Positions 32,301 to 41,496 are shown, counted from the first letter of the stretch. The stretch is 64,000 nucleotides of DNA from Roseateles sp. SL47 (GCF_026625885.1 NZ_CP113068.1:1116001-1180000); one strand, 5' to 3'. The notes: generated by a model from the letters alone, not told the origin. Numbers and translations are program-made.

Positions 32301-34857
32301 CTTCTCGCATGCGATCGGACGCATGACCTTGTTGCTGGTGGAGCGGCATGGCTGGGTGCAGGCGTTTGCCCATGCCGGCTTCTCGTTCCATTCCTTCCTG
32401 AGTCACTGGGTCGACGGACTCGCGTCCAGCATGGACGGCTTGATGCAGACGCATCGCAATGGCCTGGAATTCGGCAACTTCCGACATGCCGGGCTGGGGC
32501 TGTATGTGCATGACGTGCACGCCTTCCTCAGCGGCCAGCCCCTGCCGCACATGGAGACCATGCTGGACGAGCATGTGCAGCGGCTGCAGGCTATGCGGCA
32601 ACCGGTGGCGCAGGACTACACCCAGGCCCTGCTGGCGCTGGTCCGTGCCTTGCGCCAGTCACCGTTCAAGCCCGCTGAACTGCCAGGTCTCGCCACCATC
32701 ACACGCACCTACCAGGAGCGGCAGGATCTAACCGGTCTGATGTTCCTGCACGGCTGGCAGGCGGTGATCGCCTGGGTGGGCAATGACCCGGCGACCGCGT
32801 GGCGGCATGCCATTCAGTCGCGCGAGCTGTTTGCGGCCGGGCGCGGCATGCATGCGCAGTCGCTGTTCCTGTTCATCGCGGCCTGGGCGAACCAGCAGTT
32901 GGCCCTCCAAGGCGAGGCGCCTCGGGACCCGGTCCTGGTTGAGCAGGCGTTGACGGCGCTGACGCGCTGGAATGACGCCCGGCCGGGGCATCTATCGGCC
33001 CGGTTGCTGTTGTTGAAAGCCCAGGCGTGCGAGGGGGATGCGCAGGTCGATGCGCTGCTGGCCCAGGCCCTCATCGCCGCCCAAGCGCCCGGGCAGCCCG
33101 CCATGGACCGCGCCGCCGTGTTGCGCGCGCAAGCAGACGCCTGGGCGCATCGCCACCCCGATCGAGCGGCACAGGCACGCCAGGACCTGCAGCAGGCCTG
33201 GCAGGACTGGGGCATGACGGTCGCGGTGGTGCCAGCCGTCTCCCTTCCTTCCGCCCCTCCACCGTCCCTCACCGAGGGGCTTGTGTCGCACGCCTCCAGC
33301 GATCCTCATCTGGGTGATGCCGCCGACCTGAGCAGCCTGATCAAGGCCGTGCAGGCCATCAGCAGCCAGCCCGACCTTGCGGCCCTGCTGCGGCGGCTGC
33401 TGGAGGTGGTGGCCGAGAACGCCGGGGCGCAGCGTGCCGCTGTGGTGCTGGCCAGCGGCACCTCTGGCGCCTCCGCATCGACGGCCGCCGGTGCATCCAC
33501 CGGGATCGCCGCCGGGAGCTCAGCCATGACGCCTGCAAAAGCGATCTGGCCGCCATGGGTGCTGCAGGGCGAAGTTTGCATGGAGGGCCCGGTGCCGGTT
33601 CATTTGCAGGAACAACTCGCGCTGGACGCCGCCGATCATCAACTGCCCACCGCACTCATGCGCGAAGTGCTGCGGACCGGACAGCGCCTGTGGTTGCCGG
33701 ACGCGAGCACTCCGGACCAGCACCCCTGGTTCCGGCGAGGTGTCTCGCCTGCACGTTCGGTGCTGATCCTGCCGCTGCTCAAGCAGGGCCAGACCGTTGG
33801 TGCGCTGTATCTGGAGAACCGCGCCGTGGCCGGCGTGTTCACCGAGGCGCGCGTGAGTTTTCTGGAGCTGCTGTGCGCCAACGTGGTCAGCGCGGTCGAT
33901 AACGCGCGGCTGGTGGCGGAACTCCGGGACCTCAACACCAGCCTGGAACAGCGAGTCGCCCAGCGGACCCAGGAACTGGTGGACAGTGAGGAGCGCCTGC
34001 GCGCCGTCCTGGACAACGCGCCGATGCCGATGGTCGTCACCCGTCTCAGGGATGGTCTGATCGTTTATGGGAACGGCCCATCCGTGGCGATTGGCGGTCA
34101 TTCGCTGGAAGGCCTGGTGGGCAAACCCGCCTTCTCCTTCTACCGCGACCCGGTCGACCGTGACCGCATCCAGCAACGCTTCCGGGAACAGGGTCGGCTG
34201 CAATCGGAGGAGGTCTGTCTGTTGGCCGCCGACGGCAGTGAGCGGTGGATGCTGCTGTCGATGGTGCCGGTGAGGTATGACGGTGAGCCCTCGGTGCTCA
34301 GCACCTTGGTGGATTTCACCGAGCGCAAGCGGCTGGAGATTGAACTTCAGCGCCTGGCCACCACCGACGCGCTGACCGGGGCGTTCAATCGACGCTGCTT
34401 CATGGAGCGGGCCGAGGCGGAACTCGCCCGCAGTCGGCGTTATGGGGCCGCGTTGTCGTTGGTGATGATGGACGTCGACCACTTCAAGCGGATCAACGAC
34501 ACGCTGGGTCATGCGCGTGGGGACGACGCGTTGTGCCGGGTGGTGCAGGTGTGTGCCCAGCTCGTGCGCAAGCAGGATGTGCTGGGTCGGGTGGGGGGTG
34601 AAGAATTTGCGTTGCTGTTGCCGCAGACCTCGCTGGAGGAGGCTCACCATCTGGTCGAACGTCTGCGGGAACGCATTGCCAGCAGCCGGATGGATGACGG
34701 CCACCATGGCATGACCGCCGTGGTGTTGACGGCCAGTTTTGGTGTGACCGGCATGCGTCCGGACGACACCAGCATCGACGATTTGTTGGGCCGTGCGGAT
34801 GAGGCGCTCTATCGCGCCAAGGCGGCTGGGCGCAATCGGGTGGAGCGCGCGGCCTGA
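29347..34857 (+). CDS. Giant sensor: kinase-like, AAA ATPase, GAF, PAS, GGDEF diguanylate cyclase
   Basis: About 1836 residues. From ATG 29347: a Ser/Thr kinase-like head (about 15-275) with Lys44, HRD at 137-139 and DLG at 162-164, but HRDLGLGQ has Gln144 where the metal-binding Asn should be. Next an AAA/ATPase domain with P-loop GFSGIGKT (346-353), then a long TPR-like helical region. A GAF domain (about 1330-1520), a PAS domain (about 1546-1658) and a GGDEF domain (about 1670-1836) follow. The cyclase site GGEEF (1750-1754) is intact and preceded by the inhibitory RxxD. It would make cyclic di-GMP on an unknown cue. In-frame starts at 29296 and 29302 are possible. Confidence 0.9.
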   Translation: MTEERQALGKRPFAEGVLEPPVHLGRRTEVIGVRVAEGRSALLKLLRTPQPSVADMARLRREFELPQRLDPRFILRPTALTEHAGRAGLLFDAPELAGAQTLRQRLRQGPLDPQALLRIALDLVDALQHLHAQGLIHRDLGLGQVVLLEGAGSIPGRVRVADLGLAAEIDRERPLVQKAELIEASLATLAPELTGRMSRDVDYRADLYSFGASLLEALTGAPPFPVNDPASAVHAHLALPAPLATRRNPRVFAPLAAVVAHCLNKEPEARYQSHQALRQDLQLCLAALEQGRALPGFTPARGDIALRFQASGRLYGREAALQQLAQAFEQAAHGQVRGAGLVAIAGFSGIGKTALVLASQRSLLAQQGHFAAAKFNQYGQDRPYGALLHLLAQRAAQVLALPEALQAPWRERLQALPGPNAAVLAGAVPELLPLLQPVQALVPVGPTESENRFLRTVSQGFAALARDGEPQTFFLDDWQWADRASRRLLRECLGDASLTHSLFILAYRDNEVRPGHPIAQELQELRQQLGERFTPLRLGPLGLDDSRQLLADSLHRAGEPDDAALLELASLCQARTGGNPFFMRRLMEDLWRRGLFHFDAARQRWTFLLERIAATRMADNVVALMLEQLEQLPEATCEALSVAALLGATVDLESLSTAMSADPTQLAQALLPALQAQLLVPASALYRYGPQLQGQASDDVRYAFAHDRVQEAALQRMAAASRTGLHLRIGRLLRQRHQTQSPQQPLPYAVLNHLNAARMLLRPGVDDEERSALAEANRAASRRALEAAAFEPAADYADVALELAPEGPAVTTWRHHAARAAYLAGRPERMESLLTEALAAAATPAERARLLEVRMEAFYAQGRLADTVSLGLELFELLGAALPQLDPGQPQADLARMLRQLREDIETLGIDTLAAQAPMQDEGWLLQISIAAKMTAAAYIVRPALLPLLTVFQVRLMVDHGHVPQALSAYSVLGLMCAEFLADYHFSHAIGRMTLLLVERHGWVQAFAHAGFSFHSFLSHWVDGLASSMDGLMQTHRNGLEFGNFRHAGLGLYVHDVHAFLSGQPLPHMETMLDEHVQRLQAMRQPVAQDYTQALLALVRALRQSPFKPAELPGLATITRTYQERQDLTGLMFLHGWQAVIAWVGNDPATAWRHAIQSRELFAAGRGMHAQSLFLFIAAWANQQLALQGEAPRDPVLVEQALTALTRWNDARPGHLSARLLLLKAQACEGDAQVDALLAQALIAAQAPGQPAMDRAAVLRAQADAWAHRHPDRAAQARQDLQQAWQDWGMTVAVVPAVSLPSAPPPSLTEGLVSHASSDPHLGDAADLSSLIKAVQAISSQPDLAALLRRLLEVVAENAGAQRAAVVLASGTSGASASTAAGASTGIAAGSSAMTPAKAIWPPWVLQGEVCMEGPVPVHLQEQLALDAADHQLPTALMREVLRTGQRLWLPDASTPDQHPWFRRGVSPARSVLILPLLKQGQTVGALYLENRAVAGVFTEARVSFLELLCANVVSAVDNARLVAELRDLNTSLEQRVAQRTQELVDSEERLRAVLDNAPMPMVVTRLRDGLIVYGNGPSVAIGGHSLEGLVGKPAFSFYRDPVDRDRIQQRFREQGRLQSEEVCLLAADGSERWMLLSMVPVRYDGEPSVLSTLVDFTERKRLEIELQRLATTDALTGAFNRRCFMERAEAELARSRRYGAALSLVMMDVDHFKRINDTLGHARGDDALCRVVQVCAQLVRKQDVLGRVGGEEFALLLPQTSLEEAHHLVERLRERIASSRMDDGHHGMTAVVLTASFGVTGMRPDDTSIDDLLGRADEALYRAKAAGRNRVERAA

Positions 34858-34870
34858 GCCGCCGTCGGCA

Positions 34871-36013
34871 TCACGGCACCAGCCGTGATGGCCGCGCTCG
34901 CTCCCGGTAGAACTGGTCGAACTGGGTGGCGTAATGGACCTGCGTCTCCGGCGTCAGCCATCGCATCAACCCCTTGCGCAGGGTCGCGGCCCCTTCCGGC
35001 CGGCCCAGCGCCCGGTCCAACCCTCGGATGGCGGACCAGCCCCAGGCGGTGCGAGGGCAGGCGATGCCGGCCATGACCAGGTCGCTGGCCCCGACGATGG
35101 GCACGGTGACCAGATCCTTGGGGTCTCCCATCATCATCAGGGCCATGTCCGAGTCAATGGAGTAGTCCGCGCGATCCAGGCTGATCATCTGCAGCAGGCG
35201 CCCGCCGAAATCGCGGGGCGAATAGAGCGCGACATTGCTGTTCGCCGGACGATGCGCCAGCATGTCGTCAATGGCGGTGCCATAGCTGCGGCCGTCGACC
35301 AGCGCGCCACGCAGGGTCTCGTCGGCCAGCAGCCGGGGCAGCAGCACCTCACCGGAGGGCATGCGCGGCAGACGGTTCAGGCGGTCCCGCCGGACCACCA
35401 GTTGCGGAGGCGGCGTGAGCTGGGTGTTGGTGAAGTAGGCCATCTTCTCGCGGTCTGGCGTCCTCACGACATTGGCCCGGCACACCTGCTGGCCGTCTTC
35501 CATCATTTGCCAGCTTCGTTTGGTGTTGGCAATCAGGATGTCATGCTGCACCCCGGGCCACCAGACCTTGAAGTAAGTCACCAGGCCGTTGGTCACCCCG
35601 TGAGCGCCTGGTTGAGCGGCGGCGGTGTTGTCTGACGTCAGCCACACGATGCGGTCGATCGCGACCGGCGCGGGGGCCAGCTTCGGTGCAGGGGTGGGCG
35701 TCGTGGGCGGGGACGCGGAGGCCGGCAGGGGCTGGGCCTGGGTCGGCAAGGGCAGCAGCGCTATAAGGGCCACTAGGGCCTGAAGGGCGCCATGGGCCAC
35801 AAGCGCGGCCGGGGCGGCAAGCGTCACAAATGACGGGAGAGCTGCCCACCCAAGTGGCGAACGCCGTGTCGTGGGGCCAGCCGCATGGACGGCTGTGACA
35901 GGCACGCCGCTGGACCGCTGGCCGGGCGTCCAGCTACTGGGGCAAGCCTTGAACATCAGCGGCTTCATCCGCGTCGCGAGAAAAATGACAACGTTATCCA
36001 CGGCCAACAGCAT
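34871..36013 (-). CDS. Periplasmic solute-binding-like protein (TIGR02285-like)
   Basis: Up to 380 residues; the true start is probably one of several downstream codons, because a hydrophobic export segment (ALVAHGALQALVALIALLPLPTQAQP) sits at about residues 70-95. After a proline-rich linker the domain begins IDRIVWLTSDN. It then reads ILIANTKRSWQMMEDGQQVCRANVVRTPDREKMAYF, ALVDGRSYG, DRADYSIDSDMAL and AGIACPRTAWG. This matches a widespread family of extracellular binding-protein-like proteins of unknown ligand. It has a paralogue at 38447-39514. It is convergent with the giant sensor gene, 13 bp apart. Ligand and partner are unknown. Confidence 0.75.
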   Translation of the reverse strand: MLLAVDNVVIFLATRMKPLMFKACPSSWTPGQRSSGVPVTAVHAAGPTTRRSPLGWAALPSFVTLAAPAALVAHGALQALVALIALLPLPTQAQPLPASASPPTTPTPAPKLAPAPVAIDRIVWLTSDNTAAAQPGAHGVTNGLVTYFKVWWPGVQHDILIANTKRSWQMMEDGQQVCRANVVRTPDREKMAYFTNTQLTPPPQLVVRRDRLNRLPRMPSGEVLLPRLLADETLRGALVDGRSYGTAIDDMLAHRPANSNVALYSPRDFGGRLLQMISLDRADYSIDSDMALMMMGDPKDLVTVPIVGASDLVMAGIACPRTAWGWSAIRGLDRALGRPEGAATLRKGLMRWLTPETQVHYATQFDQFYRERARPSRLVP

Positions 36014-36106
36014 AACGGGAGAGCCCCACCCTCATCATCGGTGGAATGCCCACCAACGGGGGGCGTTGGTCCTGGCTCACTGTAAGCCATGAGAGACAGG
36101 CCAGAA

Positions 36107-36150
36107 ACAAAAAAGGCCCCGCCAGCGTGCTAACGCCAGGGCGGGGCTGC
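36107..36150 (-). terminator. Terminator of the second sulfate-binding protein gene
   Basis: GCCCCGCC (36116-36123) pairs with GGCGGGGC (36140-36147), with an inner GCGT/ACGC stem; on the minus strand a CCTTTTTTG tract follows. It lies about 95 bases past the stop of the 36244-37254 gene. Confidence 0.8.
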
Positions 36151-36243
36151 TCTTGGAGCAAACGGTCTGGATGGTGTCAGCCGTGCGGTAACAAGGCCTC
36201 GACCGACCGAGGAGACAAACGGTTCGGTAGGAGACGCCAGCAG

Positions 36244-37254
36244 TCAGCGGGCGAGGTTGATCTGGTCGAAGACGCCGCCGTCATCGAAGTGCGTCTTCTG
36301 GGCATTGCGCCAGCCGCCGAAGACCTCATCAATCGTCACCAGTTTCACCGGTGCAAATTGCTTGTCGTACTTCTGAGCGACCTTCGGGTCACGGGGACGG
36401 TAGTAGTTCTTGGCCGCAATCTCCTGGCCTTCCGGCGAGTAGAGGTATTGCAGATAGGCCTCGGCCACCTTGCGGGTGCCCTTCTTGTCGACATTCTTGT
36501 CCACCACCGACACCGGCGGTTCGGCCAGGATGGAGAGGCTGGGGGTCACGATCTGGAACTTCTCAGGCCCCAGTTCCTTCACCGCCAGGTAGGCTTCGTT
36601 TTCCCAGGCAATCAGCACGTCACCAATGCCGCGCTCCACAAAGGTGGTGGTGGCACCCCGTGCGCCGGAATCCAGCACTTTGGTGTTGCCGTAGATGCGC
36701 TTCACAAAGGCCTTGGCCGATTCGGCATTGCCCCCCGGCTGCTTCAGGGCATAGGCCCAGGCCGCCAGATAGTTCCAGCGGGCACCGCCGGAGGTCTTCG
36801 GATTGGGCGTGATCACGTCCACACCGCTGCGTGCCAGATCCGGCCAGTCATTGATGTGTTTGGGGTTGCCCTTGCGCACCAGGAACACAATGGTCGAGGT
36901 GTAGGGGGCGGCATTGTTGGGCAGACGCTTCTGCCAGTCGGCGGGCAACAGCTTGCCGTGGTCGTACAGGGCGTCGATGTCGTAGGCCAGCGCCAGCGTC
37001 ACCACATCGGCATCCAGGCCGTCAATCACCGACCGGGCCTGCTTGCCCGAACCGCCGTGGGAATTCTTGATGGTCACCGTTTCGCCGGTCTTGGTCTTCC
37101 AGTACTTGGCAAAAGAAGCATTAAAAGCCTGGTAGAGCTCCCGTGTTGGGTCATAGGACACATTCAACAGGGTTGTCTGGGCCTGAGCCAGCGCGGCACC
37201 CCCTAGCAGGGTGACGGCGGCAAGCAGCGATATGGAGCGGCGAAGAGCGTTCAC
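36244..37254 (-). CDS. sbp: Sulfate ABC transporter substrate-binding protein
   Basis: A 336-residue periplasmic sulfate/thiosulfate-binding protein. I start at the GTG ending at 37254, just before the signal peptide ([24 protein letters not shown]); its RBS is poor. The family landmarks are [69 protein letters not shown] and [13 protein letters not shown]. It is a paralogue of the 43275-44342 protein that begins the sulfate transporter operon; this copy stands alone next to a CysB-type regulator and could feed the same CysTWA permease. A CCAATAAGT element lies upstream (37316-37324) and a terminator downstream. Confidence 0.92.
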   Translation of the reverse strand: MNALRRSISLLAAVTLLGGAALAQAQTTLLNVSYDPTRELYQAFNASFAKYWKTKTGETVTIKNSHGGSGKQARSVIDGLDADVVTLALAYDIDALYDHGKLLPADWQKRLPNNAAPYTSTIVFLVRKGNPKHINDWPDLARSGVDVITPNPKTSGGARWNYLAAWAYALKQPGGNAESAKAFVKRIYGNTKVLDSGARGATTTFVERGIGDVLIAWENEAYLAVKELGPEKFQIVTPSLSILAEPPVSVVDKNVDKKGTRKVAEAYLQYLYSPEGQEIAAKNYYRPRDPKVAQKYDKQFAPVKLVTIDEVFGGWRNAQKTHFDDGGVFDQINLAR

Positions 37255-37315
37255 AGGAGGTGGTCGGTTGATGGTGGGGAGTGCCCACTGTAGGCAGGCA
37301 TACGAAAAAAGGGAA

Positions 37316-37327
37316 CCAATAAGTTCT
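37316..37327. promoter_or_regulatory. AATAAG element upstream of sbp copy 2
   Basis: CCAATAAGTTCT sits about 62 bases upstream of the start codon. The CCAATAAGT word recurs upstream of the 43275-44342 sulfate-binding protein gene. It could be half of a CysB-type operator. Confidence 0.4.
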
Positions 37328-37348
37328 GCTTTGCTTTGCAGTTTCAGC

Positions 37349-37375
37349 GGGACCAACGGGACCAACAGGATCAAT
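37349..37375 (+). repeat. 9-bp short tandem repeat
   Basis: GGGACCAAC at 37349-37357 and 37358-37366, then a diverged copy AGGATCAAT at 37367-37375. It runs across the stop codon of the CysB-type gene 37371-38318. Confidence 0.6.
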
Positions 37376-38318
37376 CGGCCAGGGCGTGGCTGGCACGGGC
37401 CTGTTGCACCACTGATCGATTCAAGGGCGGTGCAAAGGTCTCGATGAAGGCGTAGACATAGTCCCGCAGATAGGCATCCCGCCGCACGGCCAGCCGGGTG
37501 AGGTTGTCAGCAAAAAGATGGCGGGCATCAATGGCGCGGAGTTGGCGGTCCCGTTCCTCGTCATAAGCAATCGCCGCGACGATGCCGACACCCAGGCCCA
37601 GTTCCACATAGGTCTTGATCACGTCGGCGTCCATGGCCACCAGCACCACATTCAGATCGATGCCAGCGGCTGAAAATGCTTCGTCGATATGGCCCCGGCC
37701 GGTGTAGCCGCTTTCGTAGGTGATGATGGGATGGCGGCCCAGTTGCGCCAGCGTCAGCGGCTTCCCCTCCGCCGTTTCAAGGGCCAATGGATGGTCGTGA
37801 GGCACCAGCACCGTGTGGGTCCATCGATAGCAGGGCAGCGTCAGCAGTTCCGGATGCTGCGCCAGCGCTTCGGTGGCAATGCCGATATCCGCTTCACCGT
37901 CCATCAACAGCCGGGCCACCTGCTGCGGTGTGCCTTGCTGGAATTGCAGGCTCACTTCTGGATGGGTGTTGCGGAAGTCCCGCACCGCTGGCGGCAGCGC
38001 ATAACGTGCCTGGCTGTGCGTCGCGGCAATGCGCAGATGGCCGCTGTCGGCGCGGGCGAAGTCCTCACCCGCCCGGCGCAGGTTCTCTGCTTCCCGCAGC
38101 AATCGTTCCACGATCGGCATCACATTGCGGCCCGGTTCGGTCAGGCCGGTGAGGCGTTTTCCTGCCCGAATGAAGATGTCGATGCCCAATTCATCCTCAA
38201 GTTCACGGATCTGACGGCTCACACCCGGCTGGGAAGTGTGCAGGGCCTGGGCCACTTCAGTGAGATTGAATCCGCGGCGTTGTGCCTCGCGAACCGAACG
38301 CAGTTGCTGGAAATTCAT
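37371..38318 (-). CDS. CysB-family LysR regulator (Cbl/SsuR-like)
   Basis: A 315-residue LysR-type regulator of the CysB group. The winged helix is [32 protein letters not shown]. The effector domain has [59 protein letters not shown] and [21 protein letters not shown], the CysB core. It is less like enterobacterial CysB than the 39471-40394 protein, so I take it as the Cbl/SsuR-type paralogue that handles sulfonate or sulfate-limitation genes. It is divergent from a periplasmic protein gene; GGCTTATTCGG and CATTATTCGAAT lie in its promoter (38335-38360). Confidence 0.88.
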   Translation of the reverse strand: MNFQQLRSVREAQRRGFNLTEVAQALHTSQPGVSRQIRELEDELGIDIFIRAGKRLTGLTEPGRNVMPIVERLLREAENLRRAGEDFARADSGHLRIAATHSQARYALPPAVRDFRNTHPEVSLQFQQGTPQQVARLLMDGEADIGIATEALAQHPELLTLPCYRWTHTVLVPHDHPLALETAEGKPLTLAQLGRHPIITYESGYTGRGHIDEAFSAAGIDLNVVLVAMDADVIKTYVELGLGVGIVAAIAYDEERDRQLRAIDARHLFADNLTRLAVRRDAYLRDYVYAFIETFAPPLNRSVVQQARASHALAD

Positions 38319-38334
38319 CTTCGATCATTTCATT

Positions 38335-38360
38335 GGCTTATTCGGTTTCATTATTCGAAT
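38335..38360. promoter_or_regulatory. CTTATT/ATTATTCG elements in divergent promoter
   Basis: GGCTTATTCGG (38335-38345) and CATTATTCGAAT (38349-38360) lie in the 128-base gap between the CysB-type regulator and the 38447 gene. The CTTATTCG word is also found upstream of the sulfate operon and of the TauD-like gene. Confidence 0.4.
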
Positions 38361-38446
38361 CCACCCCTAATCTGTCCTCCAACAAATATCGATAAGCTTT
38401 TCTCGGATGTGGTGATGCGCTTATGCTGCTGTCTCAGGGGACAGAC

Positions 38447-39514
38447 ATGAGATCTCACGCCATGACGTGGATACACCGAGCTGCACTGCTTGTTGCGGTG
38501 TGTGGCGCTGTGCATGCGGCAGCGGAAGCAGTCAGCCATGCAGGATCCGACCCAGTGACCGTGCCGACGAGCCCAGGGCCAAGCCCAGGCCCTGGCCCTG
38601 GCAGAGCGTCGTCACCGACACCGGGGAATGAGCGTATCGTCTGGCTGATGCCGCAGATTGACGCCTCACCGGCTTCCGGCAATGCGGGCAATGCACCGAG
38701 GCGCGTGCTGACACAGACCACGGCGGACTACCTCATTTCGAATTGGGGTGGACGCACGCAGCATGAGCTGATGATGGCCAACATCAAGCGCAGCCTGCGC
38801 ATGCTGCAAACCGGAGAACCGGCCTGCATGCTGGGCATGCTCCACACGCCTGATCGGGACGCGCAGCTGTGGTTTGCAGACACACATCTCACGCCCCCTC
38901 ATCAATTTGTAGTACGCGTCTCCGCACTGGCCCAGGTGCCGCGTAATGCGGCCGGTGAGGTGAGCCTGCAACGTGTCTGGGATGAACGAAAGCTGAGCGG
39001 TGCTTTTGTCCAGGGCCGGAGTTACGGACCGGAATTGGATGAAGTGATTCGACGCCGACCAGCGGACACGATGAGTGCCTATGTGACACCCGATGTCGGC
39101 GGTAATCTGCTGTCGATGATCGCAGTCGGCCGTGCGGACTACACGCTCGAATACGACTTCTTTCTGACGGACCATCTGGCTGCGCGCGGCGGCGGCGTGG
39201 ATCTGGTGAGTCTCCCCATCGAGGGCCATGCCGAGCCCATTCTTTCAGGCGTGGCCTGCCCGAAGAATGACTGGGGACAACGTGTGGCCACTCGGGCCAA
39301 TGAAGTGTTGTCGTCGCCTCAGGCGCGTCGTTTATTGAAAGACGAATTGCTCAACGGACTGAGTGCGAATGCACGGGCGCGATATGGTGCGCGCATCGAT
39401 GCTTTCTACAACCGTCCGGCCCCGGGCGCGGCGGCTTCCGCTGCCAGTGCGCCCGCCGGCAAGGATCGTGTCAGCCCTCGATCTCCATCGCCGCCCGCAC
39501 CCGCTCCTCGGTGA
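38447..39514 (+). CDS. Periplasmic solute-binding-like protein (TIGR02285-like), paralogue
   Basis: A 355-residue exported protein starting at ATG 38447 with AGGGGAC upstream, followed by a signal peptide (MTWIHRAALLVAVCGAVHAAAEA). After a proline-rich linker it reads RIVWLMPQIDA, MMANIKRSLRMLQTGEPACMLGMLHTPDRDAQLWF, TPPHQFVVRVSALAQVPR, AFVQGRSYG, VGRADYTLEYDFFL and SGVACPKNDWG. It lines up segment by segment with the 34871-36013 protein. Both lie in or beside the sulfur island, on opposite strands, and this copy shares a promoter region with a CysB-type regulator. The ligand is unknown; a sulfur compound is a guess from context. Confidence 0.78.
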   Translation: MRSHAMTWIHRAALLVAVCGAVHAAAEAVSHAGSDPVTVPTSPGPSPGPGPGRASSPTPGNERIVWLMPQIDASPASGNAGNAPRRVLTQTTADYLISNWGGRTQHELMMANIKRSLRMLQTGEPACMLGMLHTPDRDAQLWFADTHLTPPHQFVVRVSALAQVPRNAAGEVSLQRVWDERKLSGAFVQGRSYGPELDEVIRRRPADTMSAYVTPDVGGNLLSMIAVGRADYTLEYDFFLTDHLAARGGGVDLVSLPIEGHAEPILSGVACPKNDWGQRVATRANEVLSSPQARRLLKDELLNGLSANARARYGARIDAFYNRPAPGAAASAASAPAGKDRVSPRSPSPPAPAPR

Positions 39515-40394
39515 GATCGGCCACACATTCCTGCAGGAATCGATAGGCAAAGCCCCGCAGATAGTGGCCGCGTTTGAGCGCAATGCGAGTGGTGTTGGCC
39601 GGGAACAGATGGCTGGCATCCAGCCGCTGCAATCCCGCATCCCGGTTGGGCTCGAACGCCATGGCCGCGATGATGCCCACCCCCAGGCCCACCTGCACAT
39701 AGGTCTTGATGACATCCGCATCGAGTGCGGACATGACGATGTCCGGCGCCAGGCCGGCCTGCGCAAAACTCGCATCAATGCGGGCGCGGCCGGTATAGCC
39801 CTCGTGATAGGTGATGAGCGCTTGCTCGGACAGCGCCTCCAGCGTGAGCGGCTGCTGCGTCAGCGGATGGCCTTCCGGCACCACCACCGCGTGCCGCCAT
39901 TCATAGAACGGGAAGGTCACAAAGGCCTCATCCCGGCCCAGTGCTTCGGTGGCAATGCCGACATCGGCCTCACCGCTTTGCAGCAGCGAGACGATCTCCG
40001 CCGGGCTGCCTTGATGCAGCACCAGATGCACGCGGGGATAGGCGGCCTTGAACCGCGCCACCACCTGCGGCAGTGCATATCGCGCCTGGGTATGGGTGGT
40101 GGCAATGGTCAGTTGCCCCTGGTCGGCGCTGGAGAACTGCTGGGCCAGCCGCTTGATGTTGCGTACATCCTGCAGCATGCGGTCGACCACCTGTGCCACT
40201 TCCTTGCCGGGTTCGGTGAGCCCCAGCAGGCGCTTTCCCCGGCGCTGGAACAGCTCCACCCCCAGCTCATCCTCCAGGTCCTTGATGTGTTTGCTGACCC
40301 CCGACTGCGAGGTGAACAGCGCCGCCGCCACCTCGGTCAGGTTGAAGTTCTGCTGCACCGCCTCGCGGACGATGCGCAACTGCTGGAGGTTCAT
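39471..40394 (-). CDS. cysB: Sulfur regulator CysB (LysR family)
   Basis: A 307-residue CysB. The winged helix is QQNFNLTEVAAALFTSQSGVSKHIKDLEDELG. The effector domain matches E. coli CysB closely: IATTHTQARYALP, LHQGSPAEIVSLLQSGEADVGIATEAL, YHEGYTGRARIDASFAQAGL and [19 protein letters not shown]. CysB activates sulfate-assimilation genes in response to N-acetylserine. It lies 7 bp behind cysA and so ends the operon sbp-cysT-cysW-cysA-cysB. Its 3' end overlaps the convergent 38447 gene by 44 bases. Confidence 0.93.
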   Translation of the reverse strand: MNLQQLRIVREAVQQNFNLTEVAAALFTSQSGVSKHIKDLEDELGVELFQRRGKRLLGLTEPGKEVAQVVDRMLQDVRNIKRLAQQFSSADQGQLTIATTHTQARYALPQVVARFKAAYPRVHLVLHQGSPAEIVSLLQSGEADVGIATEALGRDEAFVTFPFYEWRHAVVVPEGHPLTQQPLTLEALSEQALITYHEGYTGRARIDASFAQAGLAPDIVMSALDADVIKTYVQVGLGVGIIAAMAFEPNRDAGLQRLDASHLFPANTTRIALKRGHYLRGFAYRFLQECVADLTEERVRAAMEIEG

Positions 40395-40401
40395 GGCAGG
40401 G

Positions 40402-41472
40402 TCAGGCTGCCTCGGTCAGGCCGAACACGCTCAGGCGCGAGGCCTGCAGGCGCACCTGCTGGCCGTGGCTCAGCGCCAGGGCTTCGGCCTGCTCGCGGCT
40501 CAGTTCGGCTTCCAGATGCTCCCCTTGGGGTCCACGCAGTTCCACCCGTGCGGCGGCGCCAAAGCTCAGCACCCGCTCCACGGTGGCCGGCAGGCCCGGC
40601 GCATCGGCCTGCGGAATGATCTGCAGCTCATGCGGACGGGCATAGGCCTGCACCAGCCCTTGCGGCTGCGCGTCGTCATGCACCAGCCCCTGCGCCAGCA
40701 ACTGGTCACCCACCTTCAGCACGCCGCCTTCGGAGCGCCCTTCAAATCGGTTCACCGCACCGAGGAAGCCGTAGACAAAGGGCGTGGCGGGGCGCTCGTA
40801 CACCTCGACCGGCGAGCCCACCTGTTCCACGCGGCCATGGTCCATCAAGACCACGCGGTCGGCCACTTCCAGGGCTTCTTCCTGATCGTGCGTCACGAAG
40901 ATGCTGGTGATGTGCAGCTCATCATGCAGGCGGCGCAGCCAGCGGCGCAGTTCCTTGCGCACCTTGGCATCCAGGGCCCCAAAGGGTTCGTCCAGGAGCA
41001 GCACGCGGGGCTCCACCGCCAGCGCGCGCGCCAGTGCAATCCGCTGGCGTTGACCGCCGGAGAGTTGCGGCGGATAGCGGTCGGCCAGCCAATCCAGTTG
41101 CACCAGCTGCAGCAGCTCATGCACCTTGCGCTTGATCTCGGATTCCGGCGGGCGCTGCTTGCGCGGCTTCACACGCAGGCCGAAGGCAACGTTGTCGAAC
41201 ACCGTCATGTGGCGGAACAGCGCGTAATGCTGGAAGACAAAACCGACTTCACGCTCACGCACATGCGTGTCGGAGGCGTCGTTGCCGTCCAGCAGCACCT
41301 GGCCTCGGTCGGCCGTTTCCAGGCCGGCGATGATGCGCAGCAGGGTGGTCTTGCCGCAGCCGGAAGGGCCCAGCAGTGCGGTCAGCTCGCCGGCGGGGAA
41401 ATCCAGACTGACATCGCCCAGCGCGGTGAAGCTGCCAAACGACTTGTGGATGTTGCGGACTTGGATGCTCAT
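40402..41472 (-). CDS. cysA: Sulfate/thiosulfate import ATP-binding protein CysA
   Basis: A 356-residue ABC ATPase driving sulfate and thiosulfate import through CysTW. It has Walker [15 protein letters not shown], signature [15 protein letters not shown] and Walker [14 protein letters not shown], then a C-terminal TOBE-like region ([22 protein letters not shown]). Start [22 protein letters not shown]-like and weak. The gene is 24 bp downstream of cysW and 7 bp upstream of cysB. Confidence 0.96.
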   Translation of the reverse strand: MSIQVRNIHKSFGSFTALGDVSLDFPAGELTALLGPSGCGKTTLLRIIAGLETADRGQVLLDGNDASDTHVREREVGFVFQHYALFRHMTVFDNVAFGLRVKPRKQRPPESEIKRKVHELLQLVQLDWLADRYPPQLSGGQRQRIALARALAVEPRVLLLDEPFGALDAKVRKELRRWLRRLHDELHITSIFVTHDQEEALEVADRVVLMDHGRVEQVGSPVEVYERPATPFVYGFLGAVNRFEGRSEGGVLKVGDQLLAQGLVHDDAQPQGLVQAYARPHELQIIPQADAPGLPATVERVLSFGAAARVELRGPQGEHLEAELSREQAEALALSHGQQVRLQASRLSVFGLTEAA

Positions 41473-41496
41473 GGGGGTCTTTCTTCGGCGTTCCGC

